A DNA stretch of 64,000 nt from the NCBI GenBank assembly GCA_943788825.1, contig CALSRT010000007.1, positions 62,001-126,000 on the forward strand, read 5' to 3'. Position 1 is the first letter of the stretch. Each line of letters begins with the position of its first letter. This document shows positions 44,819 through 53,488 of the stretch, piece after piece. Both the position numbers and the translations under genes were made by a program. This DNA comes from UBA4582 sp002389265 (GTDB lineage Bacteria; Pseudomonadota; Gammaproteobacteria; Pseudomonadales; Azotimanducaceae). The notes below the pieces were generated by a model, which saw only the letters and a list, made by a program, of their open reading frames with translations, searched no databases and was not told the DNA's origin.

Positions 44819-45442
44819 TCAGCCACCAAAGAGCGCCAGATCACCGCCACCCTCGCGAAGAATCACCACATGGTCTTCCTCCAAATTAATCACGCTGGTG
44901 CTCTCCAGCCCACAGAATCCACCATCGATAATAAGATCCACCTGCTTTTCCAACAAATCTCGCATTTCCAGCGGGTCTGTCAGCGGCTCTTCGTGGCCAG
45001 GAAGAATCAGGCTCGAACTCATGATCGGCTCACCCAGCTCAGTCAGCAGCGCTCGACAAATCCCATTGTCCGGCACCCGCAGTCCGATCGTCTTGCGTTT
45101 CGGATTTACCAGTCGGCGGGGAACTTCTTTGGTCGCCTGCAGGACAAAGGTGTAAGGCCCCGGGGTCGCCGCTTTCAGCAGCCGATAGGCACTGTTACTG
45201 ACTTTGGCATAGACACCCAGGTCAGATAAGTCGCGGCATACCAGACTGAAGTTATGGTCGTCATCCAGGCGCCGGATTTGGCGGATTCGTTGCAACGCTT
45301 GCTTGTCTCCTATATGGCAGCCAAGCGCATAGGCGGAGTCGGTCGGGTAGATAATGACACCGCCTTGACGAATAATATCAACGGCCTGGCGGATCAGGCG
45401 AGCCTGAGGATTGTCGGGATGAATCTGAAAAAATTGGCTCAT
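44819..45442 (-). CDS. yciO: YciO family Sua5/YrdC-like protein
   Basis: 207 residues from the ATG at 45442 (MSQFFQIHPDN). The Sua5/YciO signature is clear: GGVIIYPTDSAYALGC, FSLVCRDLSDLGVYAKVSN, PGPYTFVLQATKEVPRRL and KTIGLRVPDN. Related enzymes form threonylcarbamoyl-AMP for t6A in tRNA; YciO has only weak activity of this type, so its own role is uncertain. Its position upstream of trpS is conserved in gammaproteobacteria. Confidence 0.93.
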   Translation of the reverse strand: MSQFFQIHPDNPQARLIRQAVDIIRQGGVIIYPTDSAYALGCHIGDKQALQRIRQIRRLDDDHNFSLVCRDLSDLGVYAKVSNSAYRLLKAATPGPYTFVLQATKEVPRRLVNPKRKTIGLRVPDNGICRALLTELGEPIMSSSLILPGHEEPLTDPLEMRDLLEKQVDLIIDGGFCGLESTSVINLEEDHVVILREGGGDLALFGG

Positions 45443-45580
45443 AATGGACACCGATGGCATGGGCTGCTGACAGGGCCCTCATGTTAATGCTTTTTTGATA
45501 TTTTGCGACGGTTTAATATCCGCCCCAAAATCCTTTATGATGTACTTGCAATCTCACCGGCGAAGCGCCAAACAGGATTT

Positions 45581-46162
45581 ATGAAACAATTTATTGAATT
45601 TGTACCCGTCGCGTTATTCGCCGCTGTGTTCTTCTACAGTCGTGACATCTATCTGAGCACGACGGTACTGATGGTAGCGATCGCGGCGCAAGCTGCCCTC
45701 GAATATCTCACGACCAGGCGTATCGAGAAAAAAACCCAGATTATTTTTTGGATCAGTATGCTGTTCGGCGGCGCGACACTGCTGTTTCGTAACGAATTAT
45801 TTATCCAATGGAAACCCAGCATTATTAACTGGCTGTTCGCGGGCAGCCTACTGGCAAGCCAGTTTTTCGGTAAAGAGAACCTGCTAAAACGAATGCTTGG
45901 CGCTCAGCTGCGCCTACCCGACCCTGTATGGCAGCGTCTCAACCTGGGCTGGAGCCTCGGCTTTTTCATCGCCGGCGCACTCAACCTGGTGGTCGCTTTC
46001 AACTTCAGCCTTGAGTTCTGGGTCAGCTACAAACTGATCGGCGGATTTGCGATCACTCTAAGCTATATCGTGCTGACATTGGTCTACCTGTCTAGCGGCG
46101 GCTACCTGCAAGAACCCCAGACTGAATCCGTCGACAAACCTACTACCGACTTAAAGCCCTGA
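45581..46162 (+). CDS. yciB: Inner membrane septation protein A (YciB/IspZ)
   Basis: 193 residues, five or more membrane helices. KQFIEFVPVALFAAVFFY at the start, then TQIIFWISMLFGGATLLFRNELFIQWKPSIINWLFAG and the signature WQRLNLGWSLGFFIAGALNLVVAFN. Involved in envelope integrity and cell division. The ATG at 45581 follows AGGA. It opens a rightward group with yciI, the SH3/coiled-coil gene and pdxJ. Confidence 0.95.
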   Translation: MKQFIEFVPVALFAAVFFYSRDIYLSTTVLMVAIAAQAALEYLTTRRIEKKTQIIFWISMLFGGATLLFRNELFIQWKPSIINWLFAGSLLASQFFGKENLLKRMLGAQLRLPDPVWQRLNLGWSLGFFIAGALNLVVAFNFSLEFWVSYKLIGGFAITLSYIVLTLVYLSSGGYLQEPQTESVDKPTTDLKP

Positions 46163-46201
46163 CATTTGGGCGCTGGTCATTAAATTTTCGGAAAAAAGCG
46201 C

Positions 46202-46501
46202 ATGTTATACGCCATCATCAGCACCGATATCGACAATAGTCTGGTCCTGCGCCAAGCCGCTCGGCCTGCGCACTTGCTGCGGCTTGAGCAATTGGTCTCC
46301 GAGGGTCGTCTGTTGATTGCCGGCCCCAACCCCAGCATTGACAATGAGGATCCCGGCGCTGCGGGTTTCTCTGGCAGCTTGGTCGTCGCCGAATTTCCGT
46401 CCCTGGCGGCAGCTCAAGCCTGGTCTGATGCCGATCCCTACGCGGCCGCTGGCGTCTACGCTCAAGTCACCGTAAAGCCGTTTAAGAAGGTGCTCCCCTG
46501 A
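46202..46501 (+). CDS. yciI: YciI family protein
   Basis: 99 residues. YciI fold with the conserved ARPAHLLRLEQLVSEGRLLIAGP near residue 25, where the His may be catalytic, and SDADPYAAAGVYAQVTVKPF at the end with the Asp. Function uncertain (dehydrochlorinase-like fold). The stop TGA overlaps the presumed CTG start of the next gene. Confidence 0.94.
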   Translation: MLYAIISTDIDNSLVLRQAARPAHLLRLEQLVSEGRLLIAGPNPSIDNEDPGAAGFSGSLVVAEFPSLAAAQAWSDADPYAAAGVYAQVTVKPFKKVLP

Positions 46502-47166
46502 AAAATTATATTCTGGTTGTGGCAGCAATGATCGTCAGCGCGACGGCGCTGGCAGAAACCGTGTACGTCCGCGACACACTTTACGTGCCACTACGAGGCG
46601 GTGCGACCGCCGAACACAGGATTCTGCACAAGGGCATTCGCAGCGGCACAGCGATGGAACTGCTTGAAGCAGATCCGGAAAGTGGCTACAGCCGAGTTCG
46701 ATTGCCCGATGGTCTCGAAGGTTGGATTCAAAGCCAATACCTGATGGATTCACCCATCGCCGCTGTCTTACTCGACGAGACAACTGCTCGACTGCAAAAA
46801 ATGGAAGCTGAGTACAACGCCAACGTTGATCAACTTACTGCTCTGCAGCAACTACAGATCGTCCTCAGCGAGGACAACCGGATATTAAAGCAGGCAAATG
46901 CCGCTCTGACAGCGGAGTTGCAAGAAATCAAGACAACAGCAGCCAACGTGATCACTATTAAGAATCAAAATGCGTCTTTACTTGATGAACGCCGGGCATT
47001 GGAAGAGCAAGTTGATGCGCTGTTATTGACTGTCGATACCCTCGACAGCAGTAATGATCAAGACTGGTTTATTCGCGGTGCCGGCACGGTATTGTTAAGC
47101 CTGCTGGTCGGATTTATTATCGCTCGACGGTTCTACCGCCGCAATATCAGTGGCGGGTGGTCATAA
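46498..47166 (+). CDS. TIGR04211-family SH3 domain protein with coiled coil and C-terminal membrane anchor
   Basis: About 222 residues. A signal peptide (LKNYILVVAAMIVSATALA, cleavage before ETVYVRD) leads to a bacterial SH3 domain (~20-80: YVPLRGGATAEHRILHKGI, GWIQSQYL), a coiled coil (~85-175) and a C-terminal membrane helix with a basic tail. This is the YgiM-like layout. I choose CTG at 46498 as the start because it lies in a CTGA overlap with the yciI stop, has AAGAAGG seven bases upstream and restores the charged N-terminus of the signal peptide. A GTG at 46519 would remove that part. Function unknown. Confidence 0.82.
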   Translation: MKNYILVVAAMIVSATALAETVYVRDTLYVPLRGGATAEHRILHKGIRSGTAMELLEADPESGYSRVRLPDGLEGWIQSQYLMDSPIAAVLLDETTARLQKMEAEYNANVDQLTALQQLQIVLSEDNRILKQANAALTAELQEIKTTAANVITIKNQNASLLDERRALEEQVDALLLTVDTLDSSNDQDWFIRGAGTVLLSLLVGFIIARRFYRRNISGGWS

Positions 47167-47169
47167 ATC

Positions 47170-47931
47170 ATGACAAAACTATCGGTCAATCTGAACAAGA
47201 TTGCGTTACTGCGCAATTCCCGCGACACCACCATACCCAGCGTGACCGCTGCGGCAGAAACGTGTATTGCTGCCGGCGCGCAAGGAATCACAGTTCATCC
47301 GAGGCCCGATATGCGTCACATTCGGCCAGCGGACGTCTATGACCTTGCCAGCCTGCTAACACAACCACAATATGCTGACATAGAGTTCAACATTGAAGGG
47401 AACCCCTTTGCCGGACCTGAAGCTAACGGTTTTCCAGGTTTCATGACCCTGGTTCGCGACACCATGCCCCAACAATGTACACTGGTACCCGATGACCCCG
47501 TCCAACTCACTTCTGATCATGGCTGGCACCTCAGTGGCGACAACACCGCGCTGAAGGCGATTATCGATCAGCTCAAGGCTCTTGGCATTCGCGTCAGCCT
47601 TTTTATGGACCCGGACGCAGCACAGATAGAGCAGGCTGCGGCCCTGGGCACTGATCGCATCGAGTTCTACACGGGTCCCTACGCAGATCAGTATGGCGAT
47701 CACGAATCGGTCCTCGCGACATTCATCGAGGCCGGCAAGATAGCCCAGCAACTGGGACTGGGTATCAACGCTGGCCATGATCTCAACCAAGACAATCTGG
47801 GTGAGTTTTGCCAGCGCGTAACAAATGTAGCCGAGGTGTCCATCGGCCATGCACTCATTAATGACGCCTTGTGGGACGGATTAGCCACCACCGTCAGAAG
47901 ATATAACGCTATTCTGGAAAAATCAGGCTAG
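47170..47931 (+). CDS. pdxJ: Pyridoxine 5'-phosphate synthase
   Basis: 253 residues. TIM-barrel motifs: LSVNLNKIALLRNSRDTTIPS at the start, GITVHPRPDMRHIRPADVY, FNIEGNP and GLGINAGHDLNQDNLGEF near the end. It condenses 1-deoxyxylulose-5-phosphate with 3-amino-2-oxopropyl phosphate to pyridoxine phosphate. The usual rnc-era-recO context is absent; here it is 3 bp after the SH3-coiled-coil gene. The sequence departs from the common N-terminus (ARGV...EP) yet key residues are present. Confidence 0.9.
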   Translation: MTKLSVNLNKIALLRNSRDTTIPSVTAAAETCIAAGAQGITVHPRPDMRHIRPADVYDLASLLTQPQYADIEFNIEGNPFAGPEANGFPGFMTLVRDTMPQQCTLVPDDPVQLTSDHGWHLSGDNTALKAIIDQLKALGIRVSLFMDPDAAQIEQAAALGTDRIEFYTGPYADQYGDHESVLATFIEAGKIAQQLGLGINAGHDLNQDNLGEFCQRVTNVAEVSIGHALINDALWDGLATTVRRYNAILEKSG

Positions 47932-48024
47932 TTCACATACTATTCGCCGCACTCAAACGGGGTATTGTAGTACTGGCAGCAACAACTTCAGCCGCCACCT
48001 GTTTTTTTCTAACCTTTCACTAAA

Positions 48025-48495
48025 ATGGTCACCATGAATTCACTTGTAAAAAACATTATTCTTAGCCTACTCATCGGCACCTTTGCTTACTTTGTCAGCC
48101 AATGGATTCGGGGGGCACTGTCTGTTCCGAGCGGCACAGAGCTATTCATACTGGCGATATCCATTCTTGCCGTTTTCAGTGGTTGCAGCTTATCTGCGGC
48201 CATGTCGAAAGGCCCCAAGGGTCGCTCCGGCCAATCACCCAAGCGTAAACCCGCCACAAAACCGACGAGTCGACCCGCACAGATCAATAGCGCCAAGGAA
48301 ACCGGCATTGTGAAGTGGTTTAATGTTAAGAAGGGCTTCGGTTTTATAACGCGAGATGCCGGCGATGATATTTTTGTGCACTACCGTAACATCGAAGGTA
48401 ATGGCCGTCGCGCTATCGCTGAAGGCGATCGAGTTCAGTTTGTTGTGATCGAAGGCGACAAAGGCCTGCAAGCAGATGAGGTCGAGACGATTTAG
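48025..48495 (+). CDS. Membrane-anchored cold-shock domain protein
   Basis: 156 residues. Two N-terminal membrane helices (NIILSLLIGTFAYFVSQWI and ELFILAISILAVFSGCSL) are joined by a basic, Pro/Lys/Arg-rich linker to a C-terminal cold-shock domain with GIVKWFNVKKGFGFITRDAGDDIFVHYRNI and GDRVQFVVIEGDKGLQADEV. Both RNP motifs are intact, so nucleic-acid binding at the membrane is expected. Start may be this ATG or the one three codons later; ribosome-binding site is weak for both. Confidence 0.9.
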   Translation: MVTMNSLVKNIILSLLIGTFAYFVSQWIRGALSVPSGTELFILAISILAVFSGCSLSAAMSKGPKGRSGQSPKRKPATKPTSRPAQINSAKETGIVKWFNVKKGFGFITRDAGDDIFVHYRNIEGNGRRAIAEGDRVQFVVIEGDKGLQADEVETI

Positions 48496-48506
48496 ACGTC
48501 GCAGCC

Positions 48507-48929
48507 ATGCACCAGATATTTTTTATCGGCCATCAGGAAGATGTCGCGGAACTCGAAGTCGACGAGAACCCCGCCAACAGTTTTGTCTGCATGTCGAGCC
48601 AACAGTTCCATCGCGACGCCAGGGCACAGCTCTATGCGCTGGTATGCGGCGGTTTTCTGGCTGACGCGCTGGAAATGGAACTACTCGATCGCGAACTAGC
48701 CGACGAAGGCCCTTATCTTTATCGTCTTGAAGAGACGCTGATGGGCAAGCTGGCCGACTTGGAGGAAGACCAGGTCGAGGATTTAGCCAGTCTCTGGACT
48801 GAGTGCGAGGAGATCGAGGCATTAGATCTGGATGCCAATGATCTGCTGGATTTTATATTTCTACTAGTCCACTTTTGCCAGACTGCTTGCAATGATGATC
48901 TCGGTGTCTACATTTATTCAGACAGCTAA
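48507..48929 (+). CDS. Acidic protein of unknown function
   Basis: 140 residues, strongly acidic (rich in Glu, Asp and Leu), without signal peptide or membrane segment. It begins MHQIFFIGHQEDVAELEVDENP and ends GVYIYSDS. A Cys-containing helix (LLVHFCQTACNDDLGV) closes it. I recognise no family. It follows the cold-shock gene by about 11 bp and precedes yciH, so it is probably cotranscribed with one or both. Confidence 0.7.
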   Translation: MHQIFFIGHQEDVAELEVDENPANSFVCMSSQQFHRDARAQLYALVCGGFLADALEMELLDRELADEGPYLYRLEETLMGKLADLEEDQVEDLASLWTECEEIEALDLDANDLLDFIFLLVHFCQTACNDDLGVYIYSDS

Positions 48930-48976
48930 GGCGCACACCGCATCAGTTTAATGCCGCCGGCCCACGGGAAACCATC

Positions 48977-49327
48977 ATGAACAAGAAACGCCTGGTGTAT
49001 TCAACGGATGCTGGCCGCCACTGCCCTGAATGTGGCGCTGCGATCGACCAATGTCGCTGTCGCGAAGCCAAAACGTCCATCGCCACCGATGGCATCGTTC
49101 GCCTGCAGCGCCAAGTCAAAGGACGAGCCGGCAAACCATTGATCGCGATCAGTGGCTTGCCTCTGGGCCCAGAAGAACTCAAGACCCTCGCCAAAAAACT
49201 AAAGAACAAGTGCGGTGTCGGCGGCTCCATCGAGGCTGGCGTCATTCTCATCCAAGGTGACAAGCGCGCTGAGATCAAAACCGAACTGGAAGCCCTCGGC
49301 TATCAAGTAAAACTCAGCGGAGGCTGA
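48977..49327 (+). CDS. yciH: SUI1/eIF1-like translation factor YciH
   Basis: 116 residues. An N-terminal zinc finger-like CPECG ... CRC is followed by the SUI1 domain: RLQRQVKGRAGKPLIAISGL, KKLKNKCGVGGSIEAGVILIQGD and a C-terminal IKTELEALGYQVK. YciH is the bacterial eIF1 homologue and affects start-codon discrimination. The stop is 2 bp before the sulfurtransferase gene. Confidence 0.95.
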   Translation: MNKKRLVYSTDAGRHCPECGAAIDQCRCREAKTSIATDGIVRLQRQVKGRAGKPLIAISGLPLGPEELKTLAKKLKNKCGVGGSIEAGVILIQGDKRAEIKTELEALGYQVKLSGG

Positions 49328-49329
49328 CC

Positions 49330-50175
49330 ATGACTCATCTGACTCGACGAACGCTCATTGATGTTTCAATCCTGGCTACTCTCCAGACCGATAAGCATTT
49401 ACGTCTATTTGACTGCCGTTCATCACTCCAGGATCCTGCTGCGGGCCTGCTGGCGTACACCGCTGGACACATTGATGGCGCCCAGTATGTTGACCTCAAT
49501 CGTGATCTCAGCGCAAAAATTGTGCCCGGTCAGACCGGCCGGCACCCATTGCCCGATCGGGAAACCTTCGCCGCTCAGGTACGTCGCTGGGGAATCACAC
49601 AGGACTCTCTGGTCGTCGCTTATGATGCTGATAACGGTGCCTATGCTGCTCGTCTGTGGTGGATGCTACGTTGGCTGGGGCACCCTAATGTCGTAGTCCT
49701 GGATGGTGGCTATCAGGCATGGCTCGACGCTGGGCAGGTGTCCTCCACGAGACTTATCAACCTGCCAGAATCAGCATTTTTCGTGCGACCTGCCATCACC
49801 CGTCAGGTCGCTGCTGACGAGCTGCAACCTCCTCAGGGGCTACTGCTCGACGCGCGAGACAGACCGCGTTTTGAAGGCAAGACCGAACCCATCGACCCCG
49901 TCGCCGGGCACATTCCTGGCGCAGTCTGCGCACCCTTCGGTGAGAACCTCGATGGCGCTACAGGCAGATTCCGCAGTGCCGCAGACTTACGCCAACGATT
50001 CAATGGGCTCGGTGCAACAGCGGCTGGCGACACCATCTGTTACTGTGGCTCAGGCGTTACGGCAGCCCATAATATCCTGGCGATGGTCCACGCAGGATTT
50101 CCTGAACCCGCACTCTACCCGGGTTCATGGAGCGAATGGATCATCGATCCAACGCGCCCCGTCACCACGCTATGA
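49330..50175 (+). CDS. Two-domain sulfurtransferase (rhodanese / 3-mercaptopyruvate type)
   Basis: 281 residues with two rhodanese domains. The N-terminal non-catalytic domain contains LRLFDCRSSL, YTAGHIDGAQYVDL and LVVAYDADNGAYAARLWWMLRWLGH; the C-terminal has the active loop CGSGVTA with the persulfide Cys239. The loop type CGSGVTA is the 3-mercaptopyruvate sulfurtransferase form rather than thiosulfate (CRKGVT). It starts 2 bp after yciH and its stop overlaps mnmC by four bases, suggesting a sulfur-related link to tRNA modification. Confidence 0.93.
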   Translation: MTHLTRRTLIDVSILATLQTDKHLRLFDCRSSLQDPAAGLLAYTAGHIDGAQYVDLNRDLSAKIVPGQTGRHPLPDRETFAAQVRRWGITQDSLVVAYDADNGAYAARLWWMLRWLGHPNVVVLDGGYQAWLDAGQVSSTRLINLPESAFFVRPAITRQVAADELQPPQGLLLDARDRPRFEGKTEPIDPVAGHIPGAVCAPFGENLDGATGRFRSAADLRQRFNGLGATAAGDTICYCGSGVTAAHNILAMVHAGFPEPALYPGSWSEWIIDPTRPVTTL

Positions 50176-52055
50176 GTCTCATTTCAAGCCAGACCGGCTA
50201 CTTACTTGAGCACGCACTGATTGACTGGCACGATGAATCAAGCCCCTGGTCTGAGGCATTTGCAGACATCTATTGGCATCGCGAAGGCGGGCTAGCAGAG
50301 AAGCAACATGTATTCATTGAGGCCAATCATTTGCGCGAGCGCTGGTCGGACCTGCAACAACCCCAATTCAACATTCTTGAAACCGGCTTCGGCTTTGGTC
50401 TGAATTTCCTGCTCGCTGCTCGACTCTGGCAAGAACTCGCGCCCCCCGGCAAGCTGCTTCATTATCAGGCCATTGAATACGCACCAGTGACACTCACAGA
50501 CCTCGCACGGCTATACGCAAGCTTGTGTCCACCGACAAATACCGAACCGGGTGCTGGTCAATTGCATGATCTGGCCCAGCGCCTCGAGAGTCGATATCCC
50601 CTACCTACGCACGGCATGCACCCACTGTGGATCACCGACACGATCTGCCTCAATCTGATCTATCTGGATGTGAGCGTGGCTATGCCCTTAATCACTGAAC
50701 CGGTGGATGCCTTCTTCCTCGATGGCTTCAGTCCTGCTCAGAATGAGGCCATGTGGGATCCTGCGCTCTTTAGCCAATGTGCTCAGTTGAGCCACCAACA
50801 AACAACTGTTTCAACCTACTCGGTGGCCGGCAAAGTCAAACGAGGCTTGAAGGCTGCCGGCTTCGACATCAAAAAAATACCGGGATTCGCTGGCAAAGCA
50901 GAAATGTTGACGGCATGTCTCTCGAGTGCGGTGCCTAGACCCCAGCGTCGTCGGACCTCGCGAGTCGTCATTATTGGAGCGGGACTTGCGGGTTTAAACT
51001 GCGCCGCTGCGCTGCTGCGTCGAGGCATAGAAGTTGAGATCATCGAAGCTCAGGACCAACCCCTTATGGGCGCCTCCAGCATTCCCCAACTGGCAGTTTA
51101 TCCGCAGCTAGCCGCAGTACCTGACAATCGAGCGTGCTTTTCGCTGGCGGCCTTTCAGTATCTGGCGCAACAAGGTGACTATCATGCCTGCGGCTTTGAC
51201 CTGACACCGGACACGGCTGCCCTGCAAGAACGTCTGAACAAGATTGATGGCTATTTTCCCAATAGTTTTGCGCACCTGCGCCCATCCTTGCTTGACCCAG
51301 CCATTGTCAGCTTACATTTCCCAACCGCCGGTTGGTTGTCAGCGAAAGACGCCTTCAGCGCCACTCTTCAGCATATTACGCTGCGAACGAGTACCCATGT
51401 TGCAAGCCTGCAGCGCATCAATGAAGAATGGCGCCTGACAGATGCTGTAGGCCAGTGCATCACCACCGCTGACACCGTCATTATTGCTACGGGTGCTAAT
51501 GCCTTAGCCCAAACTCAACCGTTGAATTTGAACTCAAATCGCGGCCAGGCAATACAGGTGAGGCGTAACGAGGGCAGATCCATCGAAACGGTGGTCAGCG
51601 GACCTGTTTCGGTCTTTCCCGCCGATGCTGAAGGACTACAGACGGTTAGCGGCACTCATCAGCGCAATTCAAACTCGAACGCAACCACGTCAGCAGATAC
51701 CGCTGAACTGTTAGCACGATTGCAGCAATTTCTACCCGGTGAGGTGCAGCCAACTTCGGCCCACGCCGGTGTGCGCGCAGCCAGTCGAGATCGGTTGCCC
51801 GTCGTCGGCCCTATACCCGACTGGACAGTACTGGCGAATTGGTGCCAGCAGCAGGCGCGAGCCCAGCCCGCATTTACAGCCTACCAACCTGGGTTATATC
51901 TGTGCACAGCGATGGGTTCCCATGGGGCCACTCACGGCCCCCTGTGCGGCGAGCATTTAGCCCGTTTGATCAACCACGAACCCGCCGCCTTTGATCCCCA
52001 GTGGCACGCCTTTCTTGGCGCCGAACGCTTTATGATACGGGATCTGGTGAGTTAG
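50172..52055 (+). CDS. mnmC: Bifunctional tRNA wobble-uridine modification protein MnmC
   Basis: 627 residues. N-terminal methyltransferase (ILETGFGFGLNFLLAARL, ITEPVDAFFLDGFSPAQNEAMWD) and C-terminal FAD oxidoreductase beginning VVIIGAGLAGLNCAAALLRR near residue 263 and ending with TAMGSHGATHGPLCGEHLARL. The oxidase removes the carboxymethyl group of cmnm5(s2)U34 and the methylase gives mnm5(s2)U34. ATG at 50172 overlaps the sulfurtransferase stop (ATGA); an upstream frame is rejected. Confidence 0.95.
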   Translation: MSLISSQTGYLLEHALIDWHDESSPWSEAFADIYWHREGGLAEKQHVFIEANHLRERWSDLQQPQFNILETGFGFGLNFLLAARLWQELAPPGKLLHYQAIEYAPVTLTDLARLYASLCPPTNTEPGAGQLHDLAQRLESRYPLPTHGMHPLWITDTICLNLIYLDVSVAMPLITEPVDAFFLDGFSPAQNEAMWDPALFSQCAQLSHQQTTVSTYSVAGKVKRGLKAAGFDIKKIPGFAGKAEMLTACLSSAVPRPQRRRTSRVVIIGAGLAGLNCAAALLRRGIEVEIIEAQDQPLMGASSIPQLAVYPQLAAVPDNRACFSLAAFQYLAQQGDYHACGFDLTPDTAALQERLNKIDGYFPNSFAHLRPSLLDPAIVSLHFPTAGWLSAKDAFSATLQHITLRTSTHVASLQRINEEWRLTDAVGQCITTADTVIIATGANALAQTQPLNLNSNRGQAIQVRRNEGRSIETVVSGPVSVFPADAEGLQTVSGTHQRNSNSNATTSADTAELLARLQQFLPGEVQPTSAHAGVRAASRDRLPVVGPIPDWTVLANWCQQQARAQPAFTAYQPGLYLCTAMGSHGATHGPLCGEHLARLINHEPAAFDPQWHAFLGAERFMIRDLVS

Positions 52056-52088
52056 ACCCCAATTGCCGGCTTGAAGACTAGCAGCGGG

Positions 52089-53258
52089 TTAAAACACCTT
52101 GACGTTGATCACGCCTTCAATACCTTCAATGGCACGCACCAATTCCTCAGTGGGCTCGGCTTCAACATCAATCAAGTTATAAGCCACCTCTTCACGACTC
52201 TTGTTGAGCATGTCAATGACATTGATATTTCGGTCAGCCAGTATCGACAAGACGCTGCCTAAGATCCGCGGCACATTCCGGTTAGCCAAAGCCAATCGAT
52301 AACCCTGGGTACGTTCCAAGGTCAGATTAGGAAAATTCACGGAATTACGAATATTTCCATTTTCGAGAAAATCGATCATCTGGTCTGCAACCATCACGGC
52401 GCAATTTTCTTCGGCTTCCTCGGTACTAGCGCCCAGGTGCGGCGTTGCCGACACGCCGGGCTTACCGATCAGAGTTGGCGTCGGGAAGTCCGAGATATAT
52501 TGGGCAATATGCCCAGATTCCAGGGCCGCTAACAGATCAATATTATTAACCAGTTCTTCTCGAGCAAAGTTGAGCAAGACGGCACCCGGCTTGAAGTTCG
52601 CTAGTGTCTCGGCATTGATAATACCGGTGGTCGACGCTAACGCGGGAATGTGCAACGTGATCAGATCAGCGCGGGCAAATAGAGCCTGCATGCTGTCGAC
52701 TTTCTTCACCTGACTGGAGAGCCGCCAGGCCGCGTCTACTGACAGTGCTGGATCGTAGCCAAGCACGGTCATGCCCATCTGTAACGCCATCTCTGCCACC
52801 ATTGAACCAATCGCTCCAAGGCCCAGAATGCCCAGTGTCTTACCCTTGAGCTCGCCCCCTTTGAACTGCTTTTTGGCGGCTTCGACCTGCTGGTTCAATT
52901 CGGCTTTGTCAGTGTAATCACCCAGACCATCCACATAGGCCATACCTTGAACAATTCCCCGTTGCGACAGCAGGAGCCCAGCCATGACCAGTTCTTTCAC
53001 GGCATTGGCATTGGCACCGGGCGTATTGAAGACTACAACGCCCTTGGCGGTATATTCCGCTACTGGAATATTATTCACGCCAGCACCTGCACGACCCACC
53101 GCTCGCAGCGACGGTGTGATGTCTGCAAGCGTCAGCTTTTGGCTGCGCACCAATATCGCATCGGGATCTGGCAAATCCCCGCCCAATTGAAAATGCTCTC
53201 GGGAAAATCGATCGAGCCCCTTGACTGAAATATTATTTAATGTCTTGACCTTATACAT
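52089..53258 (-). CDS. serA: D-3-phosphoglycerate dehydrogenase
   Basis: 389 residues from the ATG at 53258 with AAGGGGA upstream. The N-terminal part starts MYKVKTLNNISVKGL, the NAD loop is LGILGLGAIGSMVAEMALQ, the catalytic His is in TPHLGASTEEAEENCAV, and the C-terminus is an ACT domain (IEGVINVKVF) for serine feedback. First step of serine synthesis. The long open frame upstream of the start is discarded. serC is not in the window. Confidence 0.95.
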   Translation of the reverse strand: MYKVKTLNNISVKGLDRFSREHFQLGGDLPDPDAILVRSQKLTLADITPSLRAVGRAGAGVNNIPVAEYTAKGVVVFNTPGANANAVKELVMAGLLLSQRGIVQGMAYVDGLGDYTDKAELNQQVEAAKKQFKGGELKGKTLGILGLGAIGSMVAEMALQMGMTVLGYDPALSVDAAWRLSSQVKKVDSMQALFARADLITLHIPALASTTGIINAETLANFKPGAVLLNFAREELVNNIDLLAALESGHIAQYISDFPTPTLIGKPGVSATPHLGASTEEAEENCAVMVADQMIDFLENGNIRNSVNFPNLTLERTQGYRLALANRNVPRILGSVLSILADRNINVIDMLNKSREEVAYNLIDVEAEPTEELVRAIEGIEGVINVKVF

Positions 53259-53488
53259 GCTATCCCCTTTTTTAACGGCGCCCATGTTACACCAAGCCAG
53301 CGCAGCTGACTGAACAATCTTTTCTCTCTCCACAGGATTCAACCCTGGCGGCGCACTCAACTGAGCCGCACCACCGGCTTGAAGACCGCAGCCAATGTTT
53401 TGCGCTCGACAAAACTCAGGTCTCTCGACATTTCGCTTTCTCACTGATTTCCACTTATCATTAGGCTACACACACTTGCCCCAAAGAC

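Noticed and set aside
52089..53444. N-terminal extension of SerA to the upstream limit of the frame
   Set aside because: The conserved N-terminus MYKVKTL has a strong ribosome-binding site at 53258 and the upstream stretch looks non-coding.
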